NCBI GenBank assembly: GCA_916700875.1
Contig: CAKAKS010000285.1
Span: forward strand, 310,001-374,000
Length of the DNA stretch: 64,000 nucleotides
From: Sebastes aleutianus
Lineage: Eukaryota > Chordata > Actinopteri > Perciformes > Sebastidae
Reading direction: 5' to 3'
Below are positions 12,099-24,107 of this stretch, piece after piece. A model generated the notes under the pieces. That model was not told the origin of the DNA, searched no databases, and was given only the letters and a program-made list of their open reading frames with translations. The position numbers were made by a program, and so were the translations under genes. Every line of letters starts with the position of its first letter. Positions within the stretch are counted from its first letter, which is position 1.

Positions 12099-12957
12099 GT
12101 GGGGCTGCAGTTATCCATTATTTTCATTATCGATTAATCATTGTCTAGAAATAGGCAAAAAGTGCCCATCACAACTTTGTCAAAGGTGACATCTCCAAAT
12201 TTCTTGTTCCACAGTCAGTTTACAATCATAAGCGACAAAGAAGAGCAGTAAATCCTTCCATTTTACTACTCTGGAATCAGAGTTTGACTTAAGATAAGAT
12301 AAGATAAGATATTCCTTTATTAGTCCCGCAGTGGGGAAATTTGCAGTGTACAGCAGCAAAGGGGATAGTGCAAAAAACAAGATGCATCAGCTAACACAAT
12401 AAAAAAAAGAGCTAAACAAAGTGTAACATACATTTAAATAGAAGGAAGTATAAAAATAGGAGCAGTATATATACAGTATTGACAATAAACAGACTATTAA
12501 CAAAATTGCACAAGTGGAAAATGATATTGCACAGTGAGAATGAAATGAAATTACACCTGAAAATATCAGGTTATTGTCAGTTTTTGGTGTGTAAGTGGTC
12601 TAGTGGGAGCAGTGCTGGTTATGGAGTCTGACAACTGCAGGAAGGAAGGACCTGCGATAGAGCTGAGATGGTGCCCTGCATGAGTCATTCTCCATCATGG
12701 ATGACCGCTTAGCCATCATCCTCCTCTCTCCCACCACCTCCACTGTGTCGAGGGGGCATCCCAAAGACAGAGCTGGCCTTCCTAATCACTCTGTGTAGTC
12801 TCTTCCTGTCCGCAGCCAAGATGCTGCTGCCCCAGCAGACCACTCCATAAAGACTTCACTATTTTTGCTTGAAAAATAACTGAAACGATTAATCAGTTAT
12901 CAGAATATAAATAGTTGCAGATTATTTATCTGTCGATCGACTAATTGTTTCAGCTCC
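12099..12957 (+). mobile_element. Palindromic MITE ('ggggctgcag…cagctcc') split by a LINE insertion
   Basis: The left part (12099-12290) begins GGGGCTGCAGTTATC and contains CGATTAATCATTG; the right part (12851-12957) contains CGATTAATCAG, 'gtcgatcgactaattg' and ends CAGCTCC. Together they form one element of a family whose less disrupted copy is at 61114-61432. The middle, 12291-12850, is a separate retrotransposon fragment. Confidence 0.6.
12291..12850 (-). mobile_element. 3' end of a non-LTR retrotransposon, reverse orientation
   Basis: Read on the minus strand the segment ends '…gggactaataaaggaatatc' followed by four TTATC units (12291-12310), the typical 3' tail of a fish LINE (L2- or Rex1-like; the exact clade is not resolved). 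Upstream on the minus strand a decayed coding phrase can be read with stops. It is 5'-truncated, as usual for LINE copies, and inserted into the MITE at 12099-12957. Confidence 0.6.
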
Positions 12958-13655
12958 AATTTGCTGTCACATATAGAAAAGTGGGAGTTATTTTTGGGTC
13001 ATCCATGGAAAAAAGAGCTGATAAACGCAGACAGGTGAAGTGTTGCAGCTCTGTACAGGCCGCCAATTTCTGTTTTTAACATCTATCAAACTTTACTTTC
13101 CCCCTATTAAAAGCATAAACATTTAACAAATGCATTTTTAATGCGAAAATTCACTGGTTCAAGCCTCTGAAATGTGAATATTGGCTGTTTTTTTTTAGTC
13201 TTTGATGATGGTAAACTGAATACTTTTTAGGTTTTGGACAAAACAAGTAATTTAAAGGTGTCACCTAGGGCTCTGGGAAACACAGAACACAGGGTCAACG
13301 GTACAATGAAATGTATAGGATGAGCAAACGGGTCAGCTCAGCACTAGAAGCAATATATAGGATAAGATAAAATGACAATAAGTGTAAGATAAAAAAAAGG
13401 GATGACATAAATCAAATGAAATATAGTACTAATAACATATGAAAATGAGGATTGTGTGTGACAGTATCTCTGACTATATTGCACGAATGTAATGATAAAG
13501 AGGATTGAGATGTGGGTAATGAGAATGGGATGAGATAAGTAGATAGATAAATGAAAGTGTGATTAGATATTACTGGAATCACTGTTGAAGAATAATCAAT
13601 AATCTGATGTGAGTCCCCCTCACTCCCTCTGCTATTACCTCATAGACCTTTCATC

Positions 13656-13902
13656 ATGGCGCTGGCTGGAGTGAGAGTTCTTGAGCTGGCGGGCCTGGCT
13701 CCAGCACCGTTCTGTGGCATGATCCTGGCAGACTTCGGAGCCAAGGTGATCCGTGTGGACCGGACCAAGGTTGCCATGTCTTTGGATACACAAGTACGGG
13801 GGAAACGATCCGTGGCCATCAACCTGAAGACGTCAGAGGGTGTAGCCTTGCTCAGGAAGCTCTGTGTCCAGTCTGATGTGGTCCTTGAGCCCTACCGTAA
13901 AG
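13656..13902 (+). CDS. amacr: amacr coding exon 1
   Basis: Residues 1-82 plus the first base of codon 83. It holds the N-terminal Rossmann-like segment (MALAGVRVLELAGLAPAPFC) and the GKRSVAINLK block that contacts CoA in the family. Donor AAAG|GTCAGA at 13902/13903. Reading continues open into the intron as far as about 14195, so frame alone does not set the exon end; the human match (RRG|VMEKL) does. Confidence 0.95.
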
Positions 13903-16900
13903 GTCAGACCATCAGCACTACAAGAGCTGAGCTCTGTAATGGCCTTCACGACCAGGCCGTCGCCACAATGTTCACACTGAATGAGAAACAGCATAAGCAG
14001 ACACTGATTGATGAAGAAATATTTTTTGTTTCTGACCACCCAGGTGTGATGGAGAAGCTGGGCCTCGGTCCACAGGAACTGTTAAAGGAAAATCCTCGTC
14101 TGATCTACGCTCGGTTGACGGGGTACGGACAAAGTGGATCTTATGCCACCGCAGCAGGGCATGACATCAACTACCTCGCCATGTCAGGTAAATAACACAC
14201 AACTGTTGATGTTTTTATGTATTCTATGTTTACACACCTTACAATGCAGGCTGATGGAATGGCGTGTTCATAAAGACGGCAGAGGAAGATTGTTCACCAC
14301 TCTTTTTGTGAGGCTGGCGGTTGGTTTTTCTCTGTGTACGTAGTTCATCTATCTATTCGTGACCTTTGAAACGTGAAAGACAAGATTGCACACTGAGTTT
14401 CAGTCTATAATCACCAGTTGTGCGTTAGATAAAACTTGGTATGACCTTGGAGACCTACAAGAAAAAGAACATTGAAGCTACTCCAATACAATAAAAGACA
14501 CGACTGCAAACTCACAAAACAAGGTCTGATACATACAGTACATGTAACAACATATAGATAACATTTAGCATACGAGGTAGGTGTACCTCACTAATGTAAC
14601 TTGCAATACAACCAAATGACATAGAGTGATATTGTTTGGAGAGTCAGACAGTTTTCTGCGGTGCTCTGTTTTAAGTTTGTTCTCTTTTTTTGTCTTTTTT
14701 GCTTTCTCGTTACGATAGGCCCATAATAAATCCAACCAGTAGCGGTTTTCAATTAATTTCACTTTTAGATTTAATGAGTTATACAGCAGGGGAAGGAAAT
14801 AGTCTGCAATATTATCACTGTAATAGTCTTAAAAGCAGACCTTTTCAGCACATAAGTCTGCCCAATCTGTGTTCTGCAGCACACAAAGATAACGTAGCCA
14901 AGAGGCAGCTGAATGAAGACATGAGGCCAAGTGCCACATGTTGGGGTGGGATTCAGCTTTGCTGTAAGATCCAAAATATAAAGACACCTCCAGGAGGGAT
15001 GGATGACAAAACAGTGGCAATGTAACTCTGACGACAACAAAATTTGATATATATATATTATGTATATGTACCACCCTATAGATAGCACTGATGGGTGATA
15101 CAGTTAACATAACCATGTGGTAATTTGGCATATGAGGTGGATACACTTAATGAAAATACATTGAAATACTATTTCACCCCCAAATCTACGCATTCCCAAC
15201 TCTCACTTTGGTTCAGTAATGTAATTTGTAGTGCAAGTATGAACTTCTTCCTATTATAATGCAGCCGTCATAAACTACAAAATCACAAATTCAAAGAGTG
15301 GTGCTTTATTATAGCTTATGTGCCACTATTGGATGGATTTATAATGGGATAAGCATACCCCATTATAAATCATCCAATAGTGGTTTTCCAGTAATATCAC
15401 TCTAAATAATTTGTTGCTGTAATGAAGCTATTCTAATTTGTTGTTTATATGCTTGTTAGTTAGTGTGGGTTTTTGAAGTGCACACACTTTGAACCTAACC
15501 ATGTCTAAAAAGGAATAAAGGGAGTAATAACTTCAATGCAAATCAAGGCAAAAATGAAATACCAAAAACAATAATACCATCCCCAGACCCAACCAAAATA
15601 TAAAGACTTGCTGTTAAAAGTCACCTTGGTAAGGTTTTAATCTTAAGCCTACTAATACACTGATAGCAAACTAAATAACTAATGATAAACATGTTATTTA
15701 GGGATGTTTTGTATGGTTTATAGAGCACATACAGACTAAAGTAGAGGGGCCAAATGAGAACATTTTTGGAGACACAAGTCACCGTGGGTTTGCCCAAGTT
15801 GCTGTAACTAGCTATTACGTTTCTTGTTCAAGGCCCTTTTTAATATCTGTACGATAACAGAGTAGCAAAAAGACAAAGAAGCCCTGTGCAAAAGTTATAA
15901 TGGTTTAACAAAGTAAGCAATTGTTTTGTTAGATTAAATTTAAAAAAAAGAAACTCTTCTGTGGTGTTATGTGGCCTTGTGTGCGATCAGAGCCAAACTA
16001 ATTAACGTTCTTTCACTTTCAGTGCTGATGACTGGCCAGTTACTCTATTGTCCTCCGCTAGTGTGTTTTTATGTGAAGCTTTTGTGTCCTCATTTCTGTC
16101 GCAGGTCTTTTATCCCGGCTGGGTCGTAGTGGAGAGAAGCCCTACGCTCCGTTGAATCTCATAGCAGACTTTGCAGGAGGTGGTCTTACCTGTGCTCTGG
16201 GGATAGTCCTAGCCCTGCTGGAGAGGACGAAGTCAGGGAAAGGACAGATCATTGATGCCAGCATGGTAAGCAGGTTGTCAGAACTGTGGCAGTGAGTAAC
16301 TGTGACATCTGTGTCACCTGCCCTGCAGAACATGTTGTCGTGAGAGAAGCACAGACATTCATTTGCAGAAATATAAGTAAATATAGTACATGTTTTGATA
16401 TTCTTTCTCTAGTGTGAACAAAAATGAGCTCAAGCAAATGACGCTGGAGACAAACTGCTATCTGACACTATCGTAGGCCGGAGTTAGGGCACATTCGACT
16501 GACGACGGCCCTCCAGCAAACACATGCAACTTAGTGTGGGCGTATTGCCACTGGTACTGCAGAGAAGATGAAATACAAACCAGTTATCCAAGTTATCCAA
16601 GGTGTTTTGTATTGCACTGCAGTACGTTTCCAGATGATGATGCACCTCCTTGTGGCAACATTTTGAGCCAGCATCAACTTTTATTGGGGATAACTGATCA
16701 GTTGGACAGCCCTTGAAAAGCACATCAAAGTCTCTGACCCCTGCAGTGCCTGACAGCCACTGTCTGTAATGAAGCTGGAGGGTTAGAGAGCTCCAGCTGC
16801 TCTAATGAACTCCTTCGGGAGGTGGAGCTGTTAAACCTTTTGAAAATGGCCACTCCATAAATCCTCATAAAAAAAGTATAAAACATACAACTGGATGTAT

Positions 16901-19900
16901 ATAACACACTAAAATGTATTTTATTTAGGGCTGTCAAAGTTAACACGATAGTAACGCCTTGCTCTTCAATCATTTCCCATAGATCCATATGAGTTATTGT
17001 GATTTTGTAACTATTTTGACTCATAACCACTTACAGTCAGTAAGCGGGTATTCCTTTCAGTTTTGTCCCGTGTTTATTCTACTGTACCATGTGCACACAC
17101 CATGTAAACATGATGATTCTCAGTGCCAAATGCAAGGACCAGCACAATCGCAGGCAGTGCACCATCTGCTTCAGTACTATAAACCGTGGCGAGTTGAGCA
17201 AATGTGTTTGACATCTAATTTCCCTCAACCGCTCGAAAGATCGAACGGCACCAATTTAGCCCATTTAGTCAAAAGCCTGCTAACAATTCCATATTATTAC
17301 TATCCGTTCAGCCATCCATCCTGTTCCAATAATTGCGTGGAATGGAGCCAATCCCAGCATGCACTGCATTGGGCTCTAGGCAGATAACATTGACTGCCCA
17401 GGTTGTTTAGCACAAGGCTGACACATTTTAATTTAAATTCACTGCTGTGGACTACTAAGAAGCAATTTTGAACCTACAGAGAATTATCCCCTGAATCTAT
17501 AGCTCCCCTCGGCTTTACAGAGCTATAGATTACCAATAGAGGACCAGCGGCACTAGACGCTGTCAATGGAGTCCACGTGTGACACGTATGGCATGTTAAT
17601 TAATACCTGAAGCCCAACCTTCACACAGACAAAGGCAAGAAAACCTGCTTCCCACCTCTGTTGATAATTTTCCCTTTTACTCTCTCGCCTGCTGTTGAGT
17701 GACCACATTGATTGATCTGAGCCAGATTCGGTTTCTATTAATAAAGAGGGACCTCTGCATTTAAATAGGCGGTTAGCTGCTTGAACACTGCATTTTTCTA
17801 TCGTAGTATGAGGCATGCTCGCTTGTCACAGAGTTATAAAGCAGAGTTTTTTTTCAATGTTCACACTCTATTCATGGCCTCTTATTTCTTTGTAAATCAC
17901 AAATGCATATTTTTTATGACTCAAAGACCATCAAAGGTAGAACACACATTAAAGGAATCGCCCGAGCGTTCCCACACTCTCTATATTTAATGCAGGAGTC
18001 TTGGGATTTGGCACAGAATAACTGAGAAAGCACTGAAGCCCTGACCAGTGACAGAGCTCTCTTCGTCTCAACTGTGATGTGAGCAGCAAATTGGCAGAAG
18101 ACAGTTGAGCTGTTTCGGAAAAGTGTGTGCGTGCAGTACATTGTGTTACTACTTCCAAGTGTTTAAACCCCCTTTTATTGATTGGGTCGTTAACGTTTGC
18201 TCTTATGAATGATTTTTGAGAAGTAGCACACAGTTGATTAGAGGCTAAAATGACTGAATGGATTGAAATCAGCAGTAACAGTGACAATGGCCATCTTTTC
18301 TGCAGCCTCTTTCATGTACTGTAGCATGACATTGGCCTTATATTTTTGAAGGTGACTGATTTCATTCCACCAATTTTAGTTAGAGCGTAGTAGTTTTTTC
18401 GCCTCTGCGTTGGCATACGATTTCGAGTTGTCCCTCAGTACCATTCTCGTGAACGCCTCAGGGATGCCTGAAGGGAATTTTCTTCAAATTTGGCACAAAC
18501 ATCCACTTGGACTCAAGGATGAACTGATTAGATTTTGGTGGTCAAAGGTCACTGTGACCTCAGAAAACATGTTTTTGGCCATAACTCAAGAATTCATATA
18601 CTAATTATGACAATTTCACACAAATGTCTAATAGGATAAAATGATGAAGTGATGACATTTTGGACAGACATGGATGTAAATTGCAACTTTAGCTGGCGGA
18701 GACATACAACCGGGAGGCGGTAATTCTAGTTTTAATCATTCAGCAGCAGTAACAGCTTGTGCCCACATGGAGATTTAAATGCATCACGAGTATAGGGAGC
18801 TGGTGGATCATTCAGTAAATGTCACTAGAATACCCTTTGTGCAGTCTGTTCACAAGCTTTGCCGAAAAGCTCAGTATACAACACGGAATTGCCACTTTTT
18901 AATGTTATTGCAATAGCACGGCATTTCACCTGCTGTGTGCATTTTCTTCTCGGTAAAGGAGACTTTCTTACTGTAGATATATGCAGCTGATGTCTAAGTC
19001 GACTTCTGCTACGCCATGAAAAAGCTATAATATCCTAACATATATGGAAGCGTACAGAGGTGGTGGTGTGCAGTGAGTTTGATCTTCTCAGAAATGATAC
19101 ATGAATAACTTTAACAGAAACATGTATGCTCTTATTTTCAGCAAAGACCTTGGTACTTTATATTCATTTAGCTGTCATTTATAGTTCACATATGACTGAA
19201 GTAATTATGCATGAAATAGAGATTCAAATTATAGATCTCATGTTTCTCCTTTTCTCTTCGTCTCTCTCACCATCCTCAGGTAGAAGGAGCCGCATATGTT
19301 GGTTCATTTGCGTGGAAATCTCGTATCCTCGGTATGTGGGACCGTCCTAGAGGACAGAACATGCTGGACAGTGGAGCACCCTTCTACGATACCTACGAGA
19401 CTGCCGATGGAAAGCATATGGCTGTGGGAGCCATAGAACCGCAGTTCTACACACAGCTACTTCAGGGTTCGTAGTATGCAAACACAGATTGGAGGCATTT
19501 TTGTAGACAAAATAATACTCTAAGGCAGTGGTCACACGTGGCATTTCATGAACAACAGCAAAAACCTCACAGCGTGAAATGAAACACCCTCTTCTCCTCC
19601 CAACACCAACGTCTATAAATAATGTGAATGACCGACATAAGAAAAAAGCAGCAGATATCAGACAACAGGTCAGATATACGGTTTGGACACCCACACATGT
19701 CACACCATAAGCCAGATTTTAAAACTGATTCTCTGGAAGGGGGGAAAAACACAGCAAAAGATGCTTGTTGTTTACAGTTATACAGAGAAATAGCAATGAC
19801 GCACCATGACATTGCTGTGACAAATACAGTGCATATCCTGTAAAATCTCAATGCAAAGGTTATTTATGGATTTCTCTTTCAAAACAAATTGTTCTCTTTA

Positions 19901-21234
19901 CCAACATACAGTTAAGCACAACTGGTATCACACATCCAAAATTTACTAATGCAACCAAAACACTGACAACACACATCTCTGCACCATAACACTGACAACA
20001 CAATACAACTCAATTGCGCCAGAAAAACACCATCAACCGGTAGCATTATAAAAATCTTAGCACTATTGTTTTTGAAGTAGCTTTTATTTAATTATTTGTT
20101 TTTTGCATAACAAAAAAAATTCCAATACAATGAAATAATGGAACCTCTTACCTTACATTATGTTACGGAAATTAATCAGAAATGCTGCAGCTTGCTTCAG
20201 TAGGTTTTATTTTCCTTAAATGAAGTAATTAATTTCATGTTTATTTGATAGGGACGGATACATTTACATCGAGAATTGCACAACAATCTTCCAATGCAAT
20301 ATATCACAGCATTTATAGCTACTGCTAATTTCCAATGCCTGTCCCTAGAAGGGTCTTTAAGATAAAACGAACATTTATATATTCACTGCACATACATGTA
20401 TAGGATAGCTGCAGATTCACTGTATCTGAGTTACAAAACAATTCATGAAATTTAAAAGATGTGGTCATTGAACACATTTTGGGTGAAAACAATGTAAAGT
20501 GATCCCCAGATCAGTCCACTTTGACTTCTGTTGTGCTGACTGTGTGAAGACTTTTGAAAGGGAACTCGGTAGAGAGAAATGCATAAAAACTGTGATGTGA
20601 ATTAGCAATAATTTAACACAGCAGATGCAGTCCCGGTGTGGCTCTAGGAGAACAATCATGATTGGTGAAAATTAACAAATTAAAGTGAAGTACTTGGAAC
20701 TTGACAGGTTGAATGCAATTAACACGCTGCTCTAAGCTGCTTAACATTTCTCTGTTTTACATCATTCTGCGGTTGACGCACATTTCTCTATTGGATCACA
20801 TAAGTCTTTTTTTTTTTTTTCTAGGCTTAGAGTTGGACGCCGAAGCATTACCTCCTCAGATGAGCTCCACTGATTGGCCAGAGCTGAGACGGATCTTCAC
20901 AGAGAGATTTGCTTCAAAAACCCAGGCGGACTGGTCAAGGGTTTTTGATGGGACGGATGCCTGTGTTACACCTGTGTTGTCTTTCGACCAGGTGAGCTCA
21001 CACCCACACAACCGGGAAAGAGCTTCTTTCATGAAGGACTCCAGCGGGGAGGAAAGCCCACGGCCGGCCCCGGTTCTCTCTCGGACTCCTGCAGAGCCTT
21101 GCCTTGCCTCCGACCCGGTTATTGGAGAACACACAGTTGAGGTCCTGAAGGAGTACGGGTTCACGTCAGCAGACATAGACCAGATGCTATCAGCAGGGAT
21201 AGTAGAGTGTAATGCTGTCAAAGCAAAGTTGTAG
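13656..21234 (+). CDS. amacr: Alpha-methylacyl-CoA racemase, complete gene, 5 coding exons
   Basis: The enzyme interconverts the (R)- and (S)-2-methyl branched acyl-CoAs, letting pristanic acid and bile-acid side-chain intermediates enter beta-oxidation in peroxisomes and mitochondria. Coding exons are 13656-13902, 14044-14187, 16105-16265, 19280-19466 and 20825-21234; all introns are GT-AG and in phase, giving 382 aa, the same length as human AMACR. The N terminus MALAGVRVLELAGLAPAPFC fits the class III CoA-transferase fold. The catalytic pair is at His122 (AAGHDINYL) and Asp152 (IADFAGGG), identical numbering to the human enzyme. The C terminus ends AKL, a type 1 peroxisomal targeting signal. 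The start is the first ATG, 10 bases after a good acceptor, suggesting an upstream non-coding exon near 11.66 kb. An AATAAA lies at 21898-21903. slc45a2 follows on the same strand, as in mammals. Identification is secure. Confidence 0.97.
14044..14187 (+). CDS. amacr: amacr coding exon 2
   Basis: Residues 83-130, from VMEKLGLGP to YLAMS, including the catalytic base His122 in GHDINY. Acceptor CACCCAG at 14043, donor TCAG|GTAAAT at 14187/14188. Intron 1 is only 141 bp. Confidence 0.95.
15225..15445. mobile_element. Small foldback MITE in amacr intron 2
   Basis: The core is an inverted repeat, 15323-15348 against 15359-15383, matching except for a single-base gap, around a ~10-nt loop. Weaker complementarity continues outward ('agagtggtg' against 'atatcactct'), so the whole is a near-palindromic element of roughly 200 bp. 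Outer limits are approximate. Confidence 0.6.
16105..16265 (+). CDS. amacr: amacr coding exon 3
   Basis: Residues 131-184, GLLSRLGRSGEKPYAPL through IIDASM, including the second catalytic residue Asp152 in ADFAGGG. Acceptor GTCGCAG at 16104, donor CATG|GTAAGC at 16265/16266; intron 2 is phase 1, intron 3 phase 0. Confidence 0.95.
16926..17250 (+). mobile_element. hAT-like MITE remnant in amacr intron 3
   Basis: It begins TAGGGCTGTCAAAGTTAACA, the characteristic start of a widespread vertebrate hAT-type non-autonomous element, and continues with unrelated-looking decayed sequence. The right end is not recognised. No coding frame belongs to it. Confidence 0.5.
17494..17531. repeat. 12-bp inverted repeat
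   Basis: AATCTATAGCTC (17494-17505) and GAGCTATAGATT (17520-17531) are exact reverse complements separated by 14 nt. It is intronic in amacr, with no known role. Confidence 0.7.
18370..18731 (+). mobile_element. Dispersed fish repeat in amacr intron 3, carrying a perfect ERE palindrome
   Basis: The segment contains 'cttcaaatttggcacaaac', 'ttagattttggtggtcaaag' and 'atgatgacattttggacaga', which I recognise as an abundant repeat in percomorph genomes; it has no coding capacity. Its centre holds AGGTCACTGTGACCT at 18546-18560, an exact palindromic nuclear-receptor element with 3-bp spacing. Class of element not determined. Confidence 0.6.
18546..18560. promoter_or_regulatory. Perfect palindromic oestrogen-response-element sequence
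   Basis: AGGTCA-CTG-TGACCT is an inverted repeat of the nuclear-receptor half site with a three-base spacer, the consensus element bound by oestrogen receptors. It lies inside an intronic repeat, 720 bp upstream of amacr exon 4. The sequence match is direct; activity is not shown. Confidence 0.5.
19280..19466 (+). CDS. amacr: amacr coding exon 4
   Basis: Residues 185-246, VEGAAYVGSFAWKSR to EPQFYTQLLQ, including the conserved RGQNMLDSGAPFYDTYET and GAIEPQFY blocks of the family. Acceptor CCTCAG at 19279, donor CAGG|GTTCGT at 19466/19467 (a weaker donor than the others). Confidence 0.95.
20825..21234 (+). CDS. amacr: amacr coding exon 5 (terminal)
   Basis: Residues 247-382. It holds the FDGTDACVTPVLSF block and the conserved IGEHTVEVLKEYGF C-terminal helix, ending VKAKL then TAG. 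The acceptor is a long T-run followed by CTAG at 20824. The terminal AKL is a PTS1 variant; human AMACR ends ASL. The C-terminal loop ESPRPAPVLSRTPAEP is a normal variable segment. Confidence 0.95.
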
Positions 21235-21920
21235 AGATATATAACTAATATCAGTGATTGATTTGGACAAAAAAACAAAAACACAACTACACCAGACCAG
21301 ATTCCATTCTCAAATGTAACACTTTCCAAATATTTCGTACCGACAACGTTATGTTCATTTCACAGGTTCAACTGACTTTAGCAGTTTATATAACAGACAC
21401 TACTGTCCTGTTTGCTGCCTTGTTCATGGACTAATATTGGTGCTCTGCTGCAGAATGAATATAGGGAACACTATAGCTGATATTTGGCATTATCTTTGGC
21501 ATAAAAAAAAAATATATATATATACATATATGCCAGGCAGGGGTTCCTATTGTACAATTATAGGGGAAACACTGGTCTAAGGAAGAATTGTGCTAAATTT
21601 CCCAGTTTATTTGCCAAAAGAATTTGTGTACACAGATTGTTAAATCAGCAGCACCAAAAATATTAGTTAAATACAGCCTTAATTGTTGTACGTTTAATGC
21701 CTAATGTACAGTGGATGTGACTGTGTTGCATTCCAGTTGCTCCTGTGGTTCTGTGGCGACTCTGTCCGTAATATACTGTAGTTAAGAGATGTTTTATTGC
21801 CTCTGACTTTCTTTATGGTCACTCATTTGAAATGTTAATACAGACCATCTCAGAGTGCGGCTTTTTTAAATTTTATCCGATGATGCCGTGATTATAAAAT
21901 AAATGGTTGGGGATGACTGC
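21235..21920 (+). other. amacr: amacr 3' untranslated region (inferred)
   Basis: No further coding follows the TAG. The first well-placed AATAAA is at 21898-21903, about 665 bp after the stop, followed by a GT-rich stretch (GGTTGGGGATG). A TATA/A-rich low-complexity patch lies at 21505-21530. The exact cleavage site is unknown. Confidence 0.5.
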
Positions 21921-22379
21921 CTAGTTAACGGGTAGTATTTATGTGTTTCATTTAGATTTCATACCCATTCCATTGTCTGATAACAGAGACAGGAAAAGAT
22001 GTAAATGAAAACAACTAAATTGTGACTTTAACTGCATTAAAACACATTACAGATGAACAGAGACAACAGGAGATCCATCCTTTCTCCCTTCACTCACTAA
22101 TTACAGTACAAACACTAAGAAATAGTTTTGCTGTTGTAAAGTCAGTAACAAATTAAATGCATCATTAAATATTAAAATTAAATTAATTTCACGCTTCTGA
22201 GACGTGAGCAAAAAAAAGTAAAAACACAACGCAGCCGGATCCGGTGGACGTTGGTCGTTTACTTTGGTTTTGTGGTACATGTTGAAAGTGCTACACAATG
22301 AGTTTAAGGGAATTTAAGATATAAATCTGCTCATTACTGTTATTTTTCCCAAACTAATATGTGATTGCATAAACTGGGT

Positions 22380-22740
22380 GATGTGATAAACAATGAGTTC
22401 CTGGGGTGATGAACATCATCAAATAAGAAGAAAATAATTGAAATACATGATTAAAATTTTTTCCCCTCAGGGGACAAACAAGATTGTTTGGGATTTTTAA
22501 TTTGTTGTACTCATCAGTAACATTTTGTGCATTGTAATTTATTCAGCTGGCGTTGCAATAGTCATTCCGTGACCTCACTGCAGCCCGGTGGTGCTGCCGA
22601 AGGTTTAAATGATTGGTTTTAAATGATTAATGCCCAGGCACTCTGTGTAGAGACACCTAATGATAATTAATGAACTTCATTTATGTAAATCAAATGCAGT
22701 TTGTCTATGTTTCAAATACGTTTTGGTGTTTGCAAAGTCA
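22380..22740. other. Candidate conserved non-coding block
   Basis: Unique-looking AT-rich sequence with dense homeodomain-type TAAT cores (for example TAATGATAATTAATGAAC near 22660-22677) and no repeat signature. This composition resembles vertebrate developmental enhancers, but conservation cannot be assessed from one sequence. Confidence 0.25.
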
Positions 22741-23934
22741 ATCAACATCTCCAGAACATTTTTTGCTTAAATTAAGATGATTAAAGTACTTAATTAGCCA
22801 TCCCCACAGGAGGTACATGTAAATTTAAACGTGGCTGTATAACAATTTTGTAAAATAATTACAATAAAAATGCAAATGCATGAAATGTGAGGTAAGTACT
22901 GTGTGTGTTTTCCCAGAAACAAGCAGCAGCAGGACACTGTAACAGCATAAGGAATCATAGATACAGTACAAGCAGCTGAACAGTAAGCTTATGGGTGTTA
23001 GGTAATGCGGTATATTGCAGATTATAGGTTTATTCCATTGTGGCCATGAGCCAATTTGTTTTAAGATGTATAAGGTCAGCGTCAAGAATCTCATGACTTG
23101 CAACGAACTGCCTCCTCAGGAAACTCAAACGTGGCTCTGAAATGAGCACAAAATGACAAAATTAGCAGGTATTAATTTAATAATGCACATGTTACTTGGG
23201 TTTCAAGAGAGCTGAAATGTGCAAAAGTTTTAAAGGTCAATCAAAAGTTTTTATTCCCATTTACCTGTGGTGGTATCTAGCCACGCAGATAGTTTGGGTT
23301 TTCCTTGTCGAGGTTTTGAGATATCTGTCTCTCAGATGGGATGAGTGAAACTTGTGTTGCGCAGATTGGTCAAAACATGGCATTTGAAAAACTGCAGCAG
23401 CGAGGACAAATTGGTTACTCCAAATAACATTCATTATCACCTCCATGGTGCAAAAAAAAATAAAAAATGCTGCAAAATAAACTGGATGAAAGCATGTACT
23501 TCCCCATAAAACATCTGCAGGGACGAATTTTTTGGACTGAAAGAATTTGATTGAGAGAAAATACATTTTCAACTATTCTGACAATTAAAAAAAAAACATT
23601 TAATCAGCCAAATATTAGCTGTTTTCAGATTCCATATTTGAAAGACTGCTTGTGTTTAGCATGGTTAGTGACATATCTTTGGGTTTTGGACTGAGATTTC
23701 ACAGACTAAAAGAGTTCAATAGATTAATCTATAATGAAAGTAATTGTTAGTCTCAGCTTTTTCTGCATTGTTTACACTCACATTTGCTTGCTTGTGTTCT
23801 TCTTCACTGCCGTTGTTGGTGCAACGCTGCATATGTCACAACACCACCAACTGTCCACCAGTGGGTAACTGCATGGATTAATGCCACCAGAGCTGACTGA
23901 GAAAATATCTTTTTTTTTGTGATTTAGGTGAAGC

Positions 23935-24050
23935 AACCCTTTTAAAGTAACAGTTTAACTTTTGGGGAATATGCTTATACGCTTTCTTACTGAAAGTTAG
24001 ATGAGAAGATGCAAATATGTGAAAGTATTCCTTTTATTGTTAGCCCATGT
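23935..24050 (+). mobile_element. Copy of palindromic 'gttagatgagaaga' family
   Basis: Contains 'aacttttggggaatatgctt', then 'aaagttagatgagaaga', the left half of the family also present at 4505, 45250, 56140 and 58510. Truncated on the right. Confidence 0.55.
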
Positions 24051-24107
24051 ATGTGAGCTCGGCTTGTCATAATGTCTCCAACATGCTGCTCTTGTGTTAT
24101 TTTACGC

